A DNA stretch of 64,000 nucleotides from Bacteroidota bacterium (GTDB taxonomy: Bacteria; Bacteroidota; Bacteroidia; Chitinophagales; JADIYW01): contig JADIYW010000013.1 in assembly GCA_016705125.1 (NCBI GenBank), positions 1 to 64,000 of the forward strand, given 5' to 3'. Positions 1 through 8,290 of this stretch are shown here, in pieces (within the stretch, counting starts at the first letter, position 1; each line of letters starts with the position of its first letter). Both the position numbers and the translations under genes were made by a program. The notes below the pieces were generated by a model. It had not been told where the DNA came from. It saw only the letters and a list, made by a program, of their open reading frames with translations, and ran no database searches.

Positions 1-268
1 TGTTTTCGTTTTCATATTTCTTAAAAATTCTGACTAACGTAATTTTATCTATTTGCAAATCAATTATTTATAATATTTAAATCTTCATTAGGCAATGTAA
101 ATTTATCAATTTGTTTTTGAATTCTCTTTTTATTTTAAGTTTTTCTTTTAATTAAAATCCTATATTTATGCTAAATAAAAGATTGCAAATTGGGAAAAGG
201 ATTAATAACCCTCAACGCAACTAATCCAAAAAAACTTGACAACGATTTTAAATCATACAATCATCCTA
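1..268. other. Intergenic, no gene recognised
   Basis: AT-rich stretch at the window edge. I see no open frame that looks coding, no RNA gene and no clear hairpin with a T-tract. It may hold the flank of a gene lying outside the window. Confidence 0.4.
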
Positions 269-505
269 TTACTTTCTAGTCCAACGTCTACCAATAATCC
301 AAAGAAATATTGTAAAAGAAATGTGGATAAGCCAATAAATAAAAGTTCCAAAAAGTTGCCCAACTTGATAATTGTTTAACTGTCTGCTAAATATTTTGAA
401 AATACCAATTATAGCATTAATAAAATCGGTGAATTGTCCAATAATTGTCAGTGCAAGTAAAATTGAAATTACTATAAAAGTGTAACAAATCTTTCTTGTT
501 TTCAA
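269..505 (-). CDS. Small two-helix membrane protein, unknown
   Basis: Open frame of 78 residues with a TTG start. It has a lysine/arginine-rich N-terminus, one hydrophobic segment at about residues 8-36 and a second at about 52-72, ending in a positively charged tail (GRRWTRK). That pattern fits a small inner-membrane protein with two spans. I recognise no family. No convincing -7 promoter element or ribosome binding site lies directly upstream, and the gene is separated by about 190 bases from its neighbour on the same strand. It may be a real small gene or a chance frame in AT-rich DNA. Confidence 0.35.
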   Translation of the reverse strand: MKTRKICYTFIVISILLALTIIGQFTDFINAIIGIFKIFSRQLNNYQVGQLFGTFIYWLIHISFTIFLWIIGRRWTRK

Positions 506-694
506 TGTCTGTCTTTTATTTTGGGTTGAAACATAAGTTATTTATTTTCCTTCGTCGTATAGAATATAACCTACTGATATTCTGAAATAAGCTTGTGAAT
601 AGTTTTTTATTTCTAAAACAAACCTACCAATTTTTCTTTATAAACTTATCAATCAAGGTCTAATTTTTAATTCTCAAATCCCAAATCTCACTTC

Positions 695-1663
695 TTATTC
701 TTCTGTATCCAAAACAAAATCTCCAACATCTTTCATCCATTTTTCCTTATTTTTTTCTAAATAATTTTCATGGCCTACATTTTCATAAACTTTTAAGGAC
801 TTTTTGCCTGCTAAATTTTTATAAATGCCATCTATTTCTTTGCGTGAAACTTTTGCATCTAATGCGCCATAAAGCAAAAGCGTAGGACAGCTGATTTTTT
901 TGGCATATTCGTTTGGATTGTGCTCAAATGCATTGAAATTGTTTTGAATTCCGCCCCAAAACATTAACAAATAAGCCATAGGAAAACTTGGTATATGCAT
1001 TATTTTAAATCTAGCCTTTACGGTCTCTAACATTGTGCCAAATGGACATTCGATGATGATGGCGGTTGGATGTAGTTGATCGTCCGCTTCCATTTTCATT
1101 ATAGCAACCGAACCCATGGAAGTGCCATACAAAATAATGTTTTTTTCGCCTTGCTTTCGGATATAATTTAAAGCATTTTTTACCTGTTCAGCTTCATAAA
1201 AACCAATGGTGGTTTGATTGCCCTCACTTCCGCCTGAGCCCATGAAGTCGATGACTAATGTATTGTATCCCAGAGTATTAAATACTGCCGATTGGGTTAA
1301 CATTTTTGATTTGCAGCCACTATAACCATGACAAATGATTACGGTTCCCTTTGCAGAATCCTTTTTTATATGCCAAGCCTCGATTGCTTTTGTACCATCT
1401 ATTATTATGGTTTCAAATTCGCCTTGAGGTTGTATTTCGTTTTTTGGTCGTGGGTTATTTACACCAAAAATTATTGTTTTTATCTTGTCGAAATTGCCTA
1501 ACTCGGTAGGACTTGTTGTTCTTTCAATTTTATTATCTGTAAAATGGGTAAACTTACGGGCATGAAAATTGGCAACAATATTCATCATTACAAATCCGAA
1601 ACCCAATAGAATAAGTATCTTTTTTTTGAAATTGCTTTTCTTTAACCCCATTTTTTTGCCCAT
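695..1663 (-). CDS. Alpha/beta hydrolase, membrane-anchored
   Basis: Alpha/beta-hydrolase-fold protein of 322 residues. A basic N-terminus followed by a hydrophobic helix (about 15-32) suggests a membrane anchor or uncleaved signal, placing the catalytic domain in the periplasm. The oxyanion-hole motif HGYSG is at 112-116, the nucleophile elbow GTSMG at 180-184 with Ser182, and the likely acid and base are Asp269 (GALD) and His298 (VGHENY), so the triad is complete. The substrate cannot be told; relatives are esterases, lipases or peptidases. Its start overlaps the end of the upstream rlmF frame by 22 bases, so the two are probably co-transcribed. A second Met at residue 5 could be the true start. 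Confidence 0.8.
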   Translation of the reverse strand: MGKKMGLKKSNFKKKILILLGFGFVMMNIVANFHARKFTHFTDNKIERTTSPTELGNFDKIKTIIFGVNNPRPKNEIQPQGEFETIIIDGTKAIEAWHIKKDSAKGTVIICHGYSGCKSKMLTQSAVFNTLGYNTLVIDFMGSGGSEGNQTTIGFYEAEQVKNALNYIRKQGEKNIILYGTSMGSVAIMKMEADDQLHPTAIIIECPFGTMLETVKARFKIMHIPSFPMAYLLMFWGGIQNNFNAFEHNPNEYAKKISCPTLLLYGALDAKVSRKEIDGIYKNLAGKKSLKVYENVGHENYLEKNKEKWMKDVGDFVLDTEE

Positions 1664-2601
1664 TCTATTTGTTGCTCATTTGTCAGAAAAGTCCACGCTA
1701 CTACCCTACTTGTTTTGTTGCCTTGTCCCATGGATAGGGTTTTTACTGCTGTTGCATTTGCTTTTTTTAAGGCAAAATAGATGCCTTTCAAATTCTCTTG
1801 TTTAGATACTAAAGTTGTAAACCATAAGCAATGGGTTGCAAAGGCTGTACTTTGTTTTATCATGTTTTTAATAAATCCTTCCTCGCCACCAAAACACCAT
1901 AATTCGGTTTGTTTGCCACCAAAATTGAGTGCTGGTTTTTCATTTTTTTGGGTTCCTAAATTTTTTATTTTTCGTAAATTATTGGCTTGCGCTTCTTGTT
2001 GTGAACCATGAAATGGCGGGTTGCAAATCGTTATATCATAAAAATCATTTGCCGTAATAATACCATTAAAAACGTCCATTTTATTGGTTTGTAAAATACA
2101 TTTTACCTTATCTTTTAAATGGGCATTTTGGGCAATTATTTTATTGGCATTTTCGATGGAAATGGGATCAATATCGCTGCCCACAAAGGTCCAGCCGTAT
2201 TCTTTTACACCGATAATGGGATAAATACAATTGGAACCAACGCCAATATCCAAACATTTTATTTTTTCTCCCACGGGAATTTTTCCGCTATTGTTTTCGG
2301 ATAATAAGTCTGCCATATTGTGGATATAATCGGCTCTGCCAGGTATTGGAGGACACAAATAGCCATCGGGAATTTCCCAAAAATCAATTTTGTAAAAATG
2401 CTTTAGCAAGGATTTGTTTAGCATCAAAACGGCGGCAGGATTTGAAAAATCGATGGATTCGTCGCCGAAAGCATTTGGCCTCACAAAGGGTTTTAGAGCA
2501 GGATTGGTTTCTATAAGTTGTTTGAAATTATATCTTTCTCGATGCGGATTTCTTGGATGAAGCATTGCTTTCTCCTTGGGATGATTCTTTTTCAATTTCA
2601 A
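1642..2601 (-). CDS. rlmF: 23S rRNA (adenine(1618)-N6)-methyltransferase
   Basis: S-adenosylmethionine-dependent methyltransferase of 319 residues that, by family, methylates A1618 of 23S rRNA. The opening MLHPRNPHRERYNF (from residue 13) is characteristic of RlmF, and the SAM-binding loop DIGVGSNCIYP lies at about 118-128. The catalytic NPPF motif for N6-adenine methylation is at 194-197, followed by HGSQQEA. Met13 may be the real start because the family signature begins there. It lies 5 bases downstream of dnaG and overlaps the hydrolase gene downstream, so the three probably form one transcript from the dnaG promoter. Confidence 0.93.
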   Translation of the reverse strand: MKLKKNHPKEKAMLHPRNPHRERYNFKQLIETNPALKPFVRPNAFGDESIDFSNPAAVLMLNKSLLKHFYKIDFWEIPDGYLCPPIPGRADYIHNMADLLSENNSGKIPVGEKIKCLDIGVGSNCIYPIIGVKEYGWTFVGSDIDPISIENANKIIAQNAHLKDKVKCILQTNKMDVFNGIITANDFYDITICNPPFHGSQQEAQANNLRKIKNLGTQKNEKPALNFGGKQTELWCFGGEEGFIKNMIKQSTAFATHCLWFTTLVSKQENLKGIYFALKKANATAVKTLSMGQGNKTSRVVAWTFLTNEQQIEWAKKWG

Positions 2602-2606
2602 ACTTT

Positions 2607-4541
2607 TTATCTACTTACTACGGTGCCTAATTTGAGGGCTAATTCTTTTCTTTTTACCTGAAAATCTCTTTTCTTTTTTAATAATTTAAGCGCTTTATCC
2701 ATGTCGTTGGTGGTTTGCGCATCTTTTATCAATTTATCTACTTGGTTTAAAATCTCGTTTACTTTGGTAAATAAATACCTGTTGACGGATGATTTTACGT
2801 CTTGTTTGAACACAAGCTCTTTATCTTTTACAATTATTTGGTATTTGGCTAGCCAATTGTTTGATATTTCGTAGGGCGAAGTCAATAGGTCGATAACCAA
2901 GGTTTTTAAATCACTTTCATCTAATTGGATAAAATCCATTAATTTCTCGATGGCTGTATTTTTTTCTATTCCTAATTTAAAATACTCTATTCCTTTTTGA
3001 TACAATTCATTATTGAAAATGGTATTTCCTATTTCATCTAAGACAAAATTGGCCACCACTAAATTGTCTTCTAGGGACTTATTGCCGAATAAAAATAAAA
3101 TTCTAATGATGTCGCGCTCCTGAAAATCTAAAGCTTTCTGTGGGTTGGAAGTATATGTAGGAGGTGTTTCTAAAATAGCGGTATTTTCGGGTAATAATTC
3201 TGCCCCTTCGCTGCTTTTTTCATTGGTTTTATTGTTTACCCATGTTCTTCTTAATTTATTGAATTCACGGATAAGCACTTCTTCCTGAATCTCCATTAAT
3301 CGGCTACATTCTTGAATATAAAGTGCGGTTTTGATTTGGTCGGGAATAAGGGAAATGGAATGAACAATATCTTTGATGATGCCTGCCTTTTTAATTGGGT
3401 CATTTTTGGCCTCACCCATCAAGATTTCTGCTTTAAAAAAGATAAAATCCTTTTGGTTTTCTTCTATAAATTTTTCCATTTGGGCGGTACCCACTTTTCG
3501 AATCATGGAGTCTGGATCATCTCCATCGGGCAAAAGGACTAGTTTTACGTTCAGTCCTTCCTCAATTACTAAATCAAGGCCACGTAAAGCTGCTTTTATT
3601 CCTGCCGAATCGCCATCGTAAATAATTACTACGTTTTCTGTAAATCGCTTAATCAATTTCACCTGGTCTACGGTAAGACTGGTGCCAGAGGAAGCCACCA
3701 CATTGGTAATGCCTGCTTGGTGAAGCGAAATAACATCGGTATAACCTTCGACAAGATAGGCGACATCCAATTTACGGATTTGTGCTTTGGATTGAAAAAG
3801 TCCGAAAAGGATTTTACTTTTATTATACACTTCCGTTTCTGGCGTATTGATATATTTGCCCACTTTTGAGTTGGCATTCATAATTCTACCGCCAAATCCT
3901 GCCACTTTTCCCGAAACATTTAGAATTGGAAACATCACTCGTTCTCTGAAAAAGTCGTACCATTTACCATCTTTCTCTCCTGCTAAACCTGCTAATTTGA
4001 GCACTTCATGGGTATAACCTGCGACCAAAGCGGCTTCTAAAAAATGGTTGGATCCTGTAGGTGTATAGCCAAGTTTCCAGGATTGTATCGTTTCATCCAA
4101 AAAACCTCTTTCCTTGAAATAGCTGTATCCAATTGCCTTTCCCTCTTCGTTTTCATTGAGTTGTTGGGCAAACCAGTTGGCAGCAAAATTTAAGGCGATA
4201 AAAATGCTTTCTCGCAGCGATTGTTCTTGTTTTTTATCCTCGCTTAGTTCAATTTCTTCTAATTCAATATTGTATCTGTTGCCTAAATACCTAATGGCTT
4301 CGGGGTAGCTTAATTTTTCGTGTTCGATTACAAAACCAATAGAATCGCCACTTTTGCCACAACCAAAACATTTAAATAGTCCTTTAGCGGGCGAAACAAC
4401 AAAACTAGAGGTCTTTTCATTGTGAAATGGACAAAGGCCAGTTAAATTAGAACCTGCTCTTTTCAAACGCACAAAATCGCCAACTACTTCCTCAATTCGG
4501 GCGTAATCTTTAATTTTTTCAATGCTTGCTTTGGTTATCAT
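2607..4541 (-). CDS. dnaG: DNA primase
   Basis: Primase that makes RNA primers for chromosomal replication. The CHC2-type zinc ribbon is visible at the N-terminus (Cys37, His40, Cys58, Cys61). The TOPRIM core follows, with EGYTD at 265-269 and the metal-binding DGDSAG at about 309-314. The C-terminal third is less conserved and would bind the DnaB helicase. Length (644) is normal for Bacteroidota. The ATG lies 16 bases downstream of a TATATTTG promoter element. It heads an operon-like run dnaG-rlmF-hydrolase, unlike the rpsU-dnaG-rpoD arrangement of proteobacteria; rpoD here lies 10 kb away on the other strand. Confidence 0.97.
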   Translation of the reverse strand: MITKASIEKIKDYARIEEVVGDFVRLKRAGSNLTGLCPFHNEKTSSFVVSPAKGLFKCFGCGKSGDSIGFVIEHEKLSYPEAIRYLGNRYNIELEEIELSEDKKQEQSLRESIFIALNFAANWFAQQLNENEEGKAIGYSYFKERGFLDETIQSWKLGYTPTGSNHFLEAALVAGYTHEVLKLAGLAGEKDGKWYDFFRERVMFPILNVSGKVAGFGGRIMNANSKVGKYINTPETEVYNKSKILFGLFQSKAQIRKLDVAYLVEGYTDVISLHQAGITNVVASSGTSLTVDQVKLIKRFTENVVIIYDGDSAGIKAALRGLDLVIEEGLNVKLVLLPDGDDPDSMIRKVGTAQMEKFIEENQKDFIFFKAEILMGEAKNDPIKKAGIIKDIVHSISLIPDQIKTALYIQECSRLMEIQEEVLIREFNKLRRTWVNNKTNEKSSEGAELLPENTAILETPPTYTSNPQKALDFQERDIIRILFLFGNKSLEDNLVVANFVLDEIGNTIFNNELYQKGIEYFKLGIEKNTAIEKLMDFIQLDESDLKTLVIDLLTSPYEISNNWLAKYQIIVKDKELVFKQDVKSSVNRYLFTKVNEILNQVDKLIKDAQTTNDMDKALKLLKKKRDFQVKRKELALKLGTVVSR

Positions 4542-4557
4542 AGCTTATTTGGGAGAA

Positions 4558-4565
4558 CAAATATA
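4558..4565 (-). promoter_or_regulatory. -7 promoter element of dnaG
   Basis: Reads TATATTTG on the minus strand, a full match to the Bacteroidota -7 consensus TAnnTTTG, placed 16 bases before the dnaG ATG. No clear -33 TTTG is seen at the usual spacing. Confidence 0.55.
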
Positions 4566-4694
4566 GGTCAAATTAAAACAAATTATATATCCCATTTGGA
4601 TTGATAGAATACAAAATCATTTTTTTTGGGTTTAAATATTTAAAAACATGAATTTCTAAATCCTTAAACCTGATTTTTAAATAAAAAAACTAGG

Positions 4695-5681
4695 TTACTC
4701 CAAATATCCCTTTTCTCGCATCCAATCGTCATTAAAGAATTTGCCAACATAACGAGAGCCATGGTCGTGGGTGATAATAACGACTAAATCAGTGGATTTA
4801 AGCGGAAATTTTTCATGTATTTGCAATAGACCTTGTACGGCAGAGCCAGCACTATTTCCCAAAAATAAGCCTTCCTCTTTTGCTAATCTTCTTTGCATAA
4901 GCGCAGCTTCCTTGTCTCCTACTTTTTCGATATAATCAATTACACTGAAATCATAATTTTGTGGCACAAAGTCTTCTCCAATTCCTTCAGTTACGTAGCT
5001 ATGTATATCTTTTGGGTCATAAGTTCCCGTTTCATGCATTTGCTTTAGTATAGAACCATAAGTATCTACACCCCATACTTTTATGTCTGGATTTTGTTCT
5101 TTAAGGAATTTGCCAGTCCCACAAATAGTGCCACCGGTTCCAATACCTACTATCATGTGGGTGATTTTTCCATCGGTTTGTTTCCAAATTTCAGGTCCTG
5201 TGCTTTCGTAATGTGCAGTTCTATTAGATAAATTGTCATACTGGTTCATCCAAACTGAATTAGGAATTTCTTTTGCTAATCGTTTGGCCACTGAATAGTA
5301 TGATTCTGGATCTTCTGGTTCAACATTGGTAGGACAAATATAAACTTCGGCACCTAATGCCCTCAAAATATCTGCTTTTTCTTTTGATTGTTTGGTGGTG
5401 GTGGTGAAAATACATTTATACCCTTTTACAATTCCAACTATGGCTAATCCCATTCCTGTATTACCCGAAGTACATTCTATTATTGTTCCACCTGGTTTTA
5501 ATCTACCATCTTTTTCAGCATCTTCAATCATTTTTAATGCCATTCTATCTTTGATTGAATTGCCAGGATTGCCATACTCTACTTTGGCTGCAATAAGAGC
5601 AGGAATATGTGCTGTAATCTTGTTTAACTTTACAATTGGCGTATTCCCAATTGTTTCTATAATATTGTTGAATATTTGCAT
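4695..5681 (-). CDS. PLP-dependent cystathionine beta-synthase / cysteine synthase
   Basis: Fold-type II pyridoxal-phosphate enzyme of 328 residues that replaces the beta-substituent of serine or O-acetylserine with a thiol. The PLP lysine is Lys45 in the context NSIKDRM. The substrate loop TSGNTGMG is at about 70-77 and the phosphate-binding glycine loop GIGTGGTICGTG at about 176-187. The ending with HDHGSRY and NDDWM resembles cystathionine beta-synthases more than CysK, but the regulatory CBS domains are absent. A Cys/Met gamma-family PLP enzyme about 20 kb away could complete a transsulfuration pathway. It has its own promoter whose -7 element ends 4 nt before the ATG. Confidence 0.85.
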   Translation of the reverse strand: MQIFNNIIETIGNTPIVKLNKITAHIPALIAAKVEYGNPGNSIKDRMALKMIEDAEKDGRLKPGGTIIECTSGNTGMGLAIVGIVKGYKCIFTTTTKQSKEKADILRALGAEVYICPTNVEPEDPESYYSVAKRLAKEIPNSVWMNQYDNLSNRTAHYESTGPEIWKQTDGKITHMIVGIGTGGTICGTGKFLKEQNPDIKVWGVDTYGSILKQMHETGTYDPKDIHSYVTEGIGEDFVPQNYDFSVIDYIEKVGDKEAALMQRRLAKEEGLFLGNSAGSAVQGLLQIHEKFPLKSTDLVVIITHDHGSRYVGKFFNDDWMREKGYLE

Positions 5682-5685
5682 GCCA

Positions 5686-5717
5686 CAAAGATAAATTTCT
5701 TCACTAGCTATTTCAAA
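5686..5717 (-). promoter_or_regulatory. Promoter of the cysteine synthase-family gene, near-leaderless
   Basis: On the minus strand a TTTG (5714-5717) is followed by 20 nt and then TATCTTTG (5686-5693), matching the -33/-7 layout of Bacteroidota sigma-A promoters. Only 4 nt (TGGC) separate the -7 element from the ATG, so transcription should start at or within a base or two of the start codon. Confidence 0.65.
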
Positions 5718-5784
5718 AAAAATAAATACAAAATGTGGATTATCTTAATTATATAACGCTATTTTGTTGTTTTGAGGGTTTGGA

Positions 5785-6279
5785 TTACTCAAAATCTTCG
5801 ATTTCCTCATCCATAATATCTATTTTAATGGGGCGATTAAATGTTTCTTCAAGAGAAATAAATGTTTCGGTTCGAGTTATTTCTTCTATGTTTTGTATTT
5901 TTTCGTGCAAAACATCTCTTAAATGATTGGTATCTTTACAAACAATTTTGGCAAACATGGAATAGGTTCCTGTTGTATATGTAAGTTCTACTACTTCCTG
6001 AATGGCTTCTAATTGTTTTGCAACTGATTTATAATGAGAGCTTTTGGATAAATAAATTCCCAAAAATGCGGTAATGTCATATCCTAATTTTTGTTCATGT
6101 ACTTTAAGATTAGAGCTTTTAATAATGCCCAAATCTTCCATTTTTTTCATTCTAACGTGTACTGTTCCACTCGAAATCAGGAGTTTTTTCGCAATATCTG
6201 TATAAGGCATTTTACCATCTTCCATTAAAAAGGAAAGAATTTGTTGGTCAAGTCTGTCTATTTGGTCTTTTTTAGCCAT
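5785..6279 (-). CDS. Lrp/AsnC-family transcriptional regulator
   Basis: Feast/famine regulator of 164 residues. It has an N-terminal winged helix-turn-helix (about 8-60: DRLDQQILSFL, DIAKKL, GTVHVRMKKMEDLGII) and a C-terminal ligand-binding RAM domain (about 68-145). The acidic tail DEEIEDFE is an extra beyond the usual 150-155 residues. The family senses amino acids such as leucine, cysteine or lysine. It lies just upstream of, and on the same strand as, the cystathionine/cysteine synthase gene, which makes sulfur amino acid control a reasonable guess, though each gene has its own promoter element. Confidence 0.9.
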   Translation of the reverse strand: MAKKDQIDRLDQQILSFLMEDGKMPYTDIAKKLLISSGTVHVRMKKMEDLGIIKSSNLKVHEQKLGYDITAFLGIYLSKSSHYKSVAKQLEAIQEVVELTYTTGTYSMFAKIVCKDTNHLRDVLHEKIQNIEEITRTETFISLEETFNRPIKIDIMDEEIEDFE

Positions 6280-6302
6280 GATTATGTTTTTATTTATGGC
6301 AA

Positions 6303-6310
6303 CAAAAATA
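6303..6310 (-). promoter_or_regulatory. -7 promoter element of the Lrp-family gene
   Basis: TATTTTTG on the minus strand, 23 bases before the ATG, a full match to TAnnTTTG. Confidence 0.5.
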
Positions 6311-6453
6311 GTGATATTAAAGTTTATTTTAATTTAAAAAATCTTAATTTTTATAAAAAAATGCCTCTTTTTTAGCATATTTTTTAGAATATAATTAGTT
6401 ATTTGGGTAAAAAGTAACAAAAAAGGAAATATTAGTTCAATTTTTAAAGCAGT

Positions 6454-7215
6454 TCAATTGTCTAAATGTATAAAACGAACCAATTTATGGTATCCTTTTA
6501 ATTTGTCAATAAAAGGCTTGAAAATAATTGTGGTATCTCTTAGCCTTTTTTTATAATGTCTTGCAGGGTGTAACATCGTTCTCCAAGCCCATTCTAATCT
6601 TATTTTTCGAACCCATTTTGGCGCTCGAACATAAAATCCACTTGCAAAATCAAAAAATCCACCTACAGTAACCACTAATATGTTTCTTTCTTGAATTTGT
6701 TGTTTATTATCAAAAACCCAATTTTCTTGCAATGGCGAACCCATGCCCACCATTAAAATAGAATTGGGTTGTATGTTTTCCCAAATCAAAGGAGAATATC
6801 CATCTTGCGAATAGTAAATGGTATTTTCACCAAATAATTTATTTTGATTTTCAGCAGCAAGTTTTATTTGTTCTTTTGTAGTGCCATAAAATGCTACAGA
6901 AATTGATTTTTTTTTGGCCGACTGAATTAAAATTGGACTTAAATCGGTGCCATTCATATTAGGCACAGAAATGCCCATTAAAAATTTAAAATAGGTTTGA
7001 AAACCAATGCCATCTATCAATATATAATCTGCCAAAAGCATTGATTTAAGGAATTGTTCATTTTTTTGTATCATTATATAGCTTGCATAATACATAAAAT
7101 GAACGATTGATCCATTTTTAGTGGCTTCCCAATTTGAAAATATATTATCCACTACCCTTTGTTGGTTAGCCGCGTGCGTAAATTTTAATTGCGGAAGCGC
7201 ATTTTTAAAATCCAT
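6454..7215 (-). CDS. WecG/TagA/CpsF-family glycosyltransferase
   Basis: GT26-family enzyme of 253 residues. The family transfers an N-acetylated (amino)sugar to a lipid-linked acceptor on the cytoplasmic face of the membrane, for exopolysaccharide, teichoic acid or enterobacterial common antigen. Seen here are the conserved ADYILIDGIG (62-71), NGTDL (88-92), GMGSPLQENW (157-166) and the C-terminal APKWVRKIRLEWAWR segment with its amphipathic basic stretch used for membrane attachment. It starts 1 base after the upstream sulfotransferase gene ends, so the two form a pair likely acting on the same surface glycan. No other polysaccharide genes flank them. Confidence 0.9.
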   Translation of the reverse strand: MDFKNALPQLKFTHAANQQRVVDNIFSNWEATKNGSIVHFMYYASYIMIQKNEQFLKSMLLADYILIDGIGFQTYFKFLMGISVPNMNGTDLSPILIQSAKKKSISVAFYGTTKEQIKLAAENQNKLFGENTIYYSQDGYSPLIWENIQPNSILMVGMGSPLQENWVFDNKQQIQERNILVVTVGGFFDFASGFYVRAPKWVRKIRLEWAWRTMLHPARHYKKRLRDTTIIFKPFIDKLKGYHKLVRFIHLDN

Positions 7216-7216
7216 A

Positions 7217-8236
7217 TTAGTTTAATCTCCTTTTTATGGTTTCTACGATACTTTTCATTCTGTTCAAATTTACCAATAAAGCCAATCCTAATTTAAACGG
7301 AAAAGCAATAATATAGGCAATTACAGAGAATGGGTTTGGCTTTAGTTCGTTTAATGGATATCCAATTTTCGTCATTAAATCACCACTTATTTTTTGGCAA
7401 AAAAATAATTCTGCATCACTCAAACCGCCACTTTTCCAATTGCCTGCCCTTTTTTTATTGATTCCCTTTTCTGTTGAATCGGGTTCATTAGATGAGCTAG
7501 CCTGAGGAATCTCTAACATTTCAGCAAAAAAATCTATTTCGAAATGTTGGCAAATGGCTTGTGCCGTTTCGGTAGGTTTGTCCAACATATCCTCAAATAA
7601 AATGGTTTTTACCCTTGGCTCTGTATCGAATTTATTTGCAGCAATAATGGATGAATTCCACAATCTACTTAGTGTAATTGGGTGATAATTGATTCTAAGG
7701 CGGATTACTTCTTTTTTTGTAATAAATGTAGCGCCCATTTTGCGTCGCATCCATTTACGTTTTTGCGAAAGCATTATTCCACGTGGGTCTCTTACCATAT
7801 TAATGATTCTCGCATTGGGGAAAAGTTCCAAAATTTCTTTTATATAAAATACATTTTGTGGCGTTTTTTCAACAGCATATATTTTATTTTGTAAGGAAGT
7901 TTCTCGCTTCATAAAATAGGCATACACTGCCTGTCCTGTCATTTGGGTATTATTCATTTCTTCAACCAATGTATTTGCCTCGGTGGCAAAAGTGGTGGTA
8001 TCTGAAAAACCCATATAGCCTTTTCGTTGTATGTATAAAAGTCGAGCGGCTAGGTCCTGTGCATCTGATTTGGAAATAATTTTTTCCTTATCAGCAGTTG
8101 ACCATAATTGCTCAAAAAAATGCAATTCATTCAAACCGAATATCTGTGGATGATTATCCAAAATACGCAGCATCATGGTCGTTCCACTTCTAGAATTACC
8201 CACTATAAAAAACAATTTCTCCGTAGAAGCTATCAT
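7217..8236 (-). CDS. Sulfotransferase-family protein
   Basis: PAPS-dependent sulfotransferase-like protein of 339 residues. The 5'-phosphosulfate binding loop VGNSRSGTTM is at 12-21, a second motif EKTPQN at 123-128, and the 3'-phosphate binding segment RDPRGIMLS at 149-157, all in the right order. There is no signal peptide, so it acts in the cytoplasm. Directly followed by a glycosyltransferase gene, it may sulfate a sugar or lipid precursor of a surface polymer. No PAPS-synthesis genes (cysDN, cysC) are in the window. The C-terminal hydrophobic stretch (about 305-325) could tether it to the membrane. Confidence 0.82.
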   Translation of the reverse strand: MIASTEKLFFIVGNSRSGTTMMLRILDNHPQIFGLNELHFFEQLWSTADKEKIISKSDAQDLAARLLYIQRKGYMGFSDTTTFATEANTLVEEMNNTQMTGQAVYAYFMKRETSLQNKIYAVEKTPQNVFYIKEILELFPNARIINMVRDPRGIMLSQKRKWMRRKMGATFITKKEVIRLRINYHPITLSRLWNSSIIAANKFDTEPRVKTILFEDMLDKPTETAQAICQHFEIDFFAEMLEIPQASSSNEPDSTEKGINKKRAGNWKSGGLSDAELFFCQKISGDLMTKIGYPLNELKPNPFSVIAYIIAFPFKLGLALLVNLNRMKSIVETIKRRLN

Positions 8237-8240
8237 GCTG

Positions 8241-8248
8241 CGAAAGTA
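8241..8248 (-). promoter_or_regulatory. -7-like element directly before the sulfotransferase start
   Basis: TACTTTCG on the minus strand, one mismatch from TAnnTTTG, with exactly 4 nt (CAGC) before the ATG. Same geometry as several other genes in this window. Confidence 0.45.
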
Positions 8249-8290
8249 AAAAAAAATGTGGAATGAAAAAAAGGAAACCGAATTGGTAAC

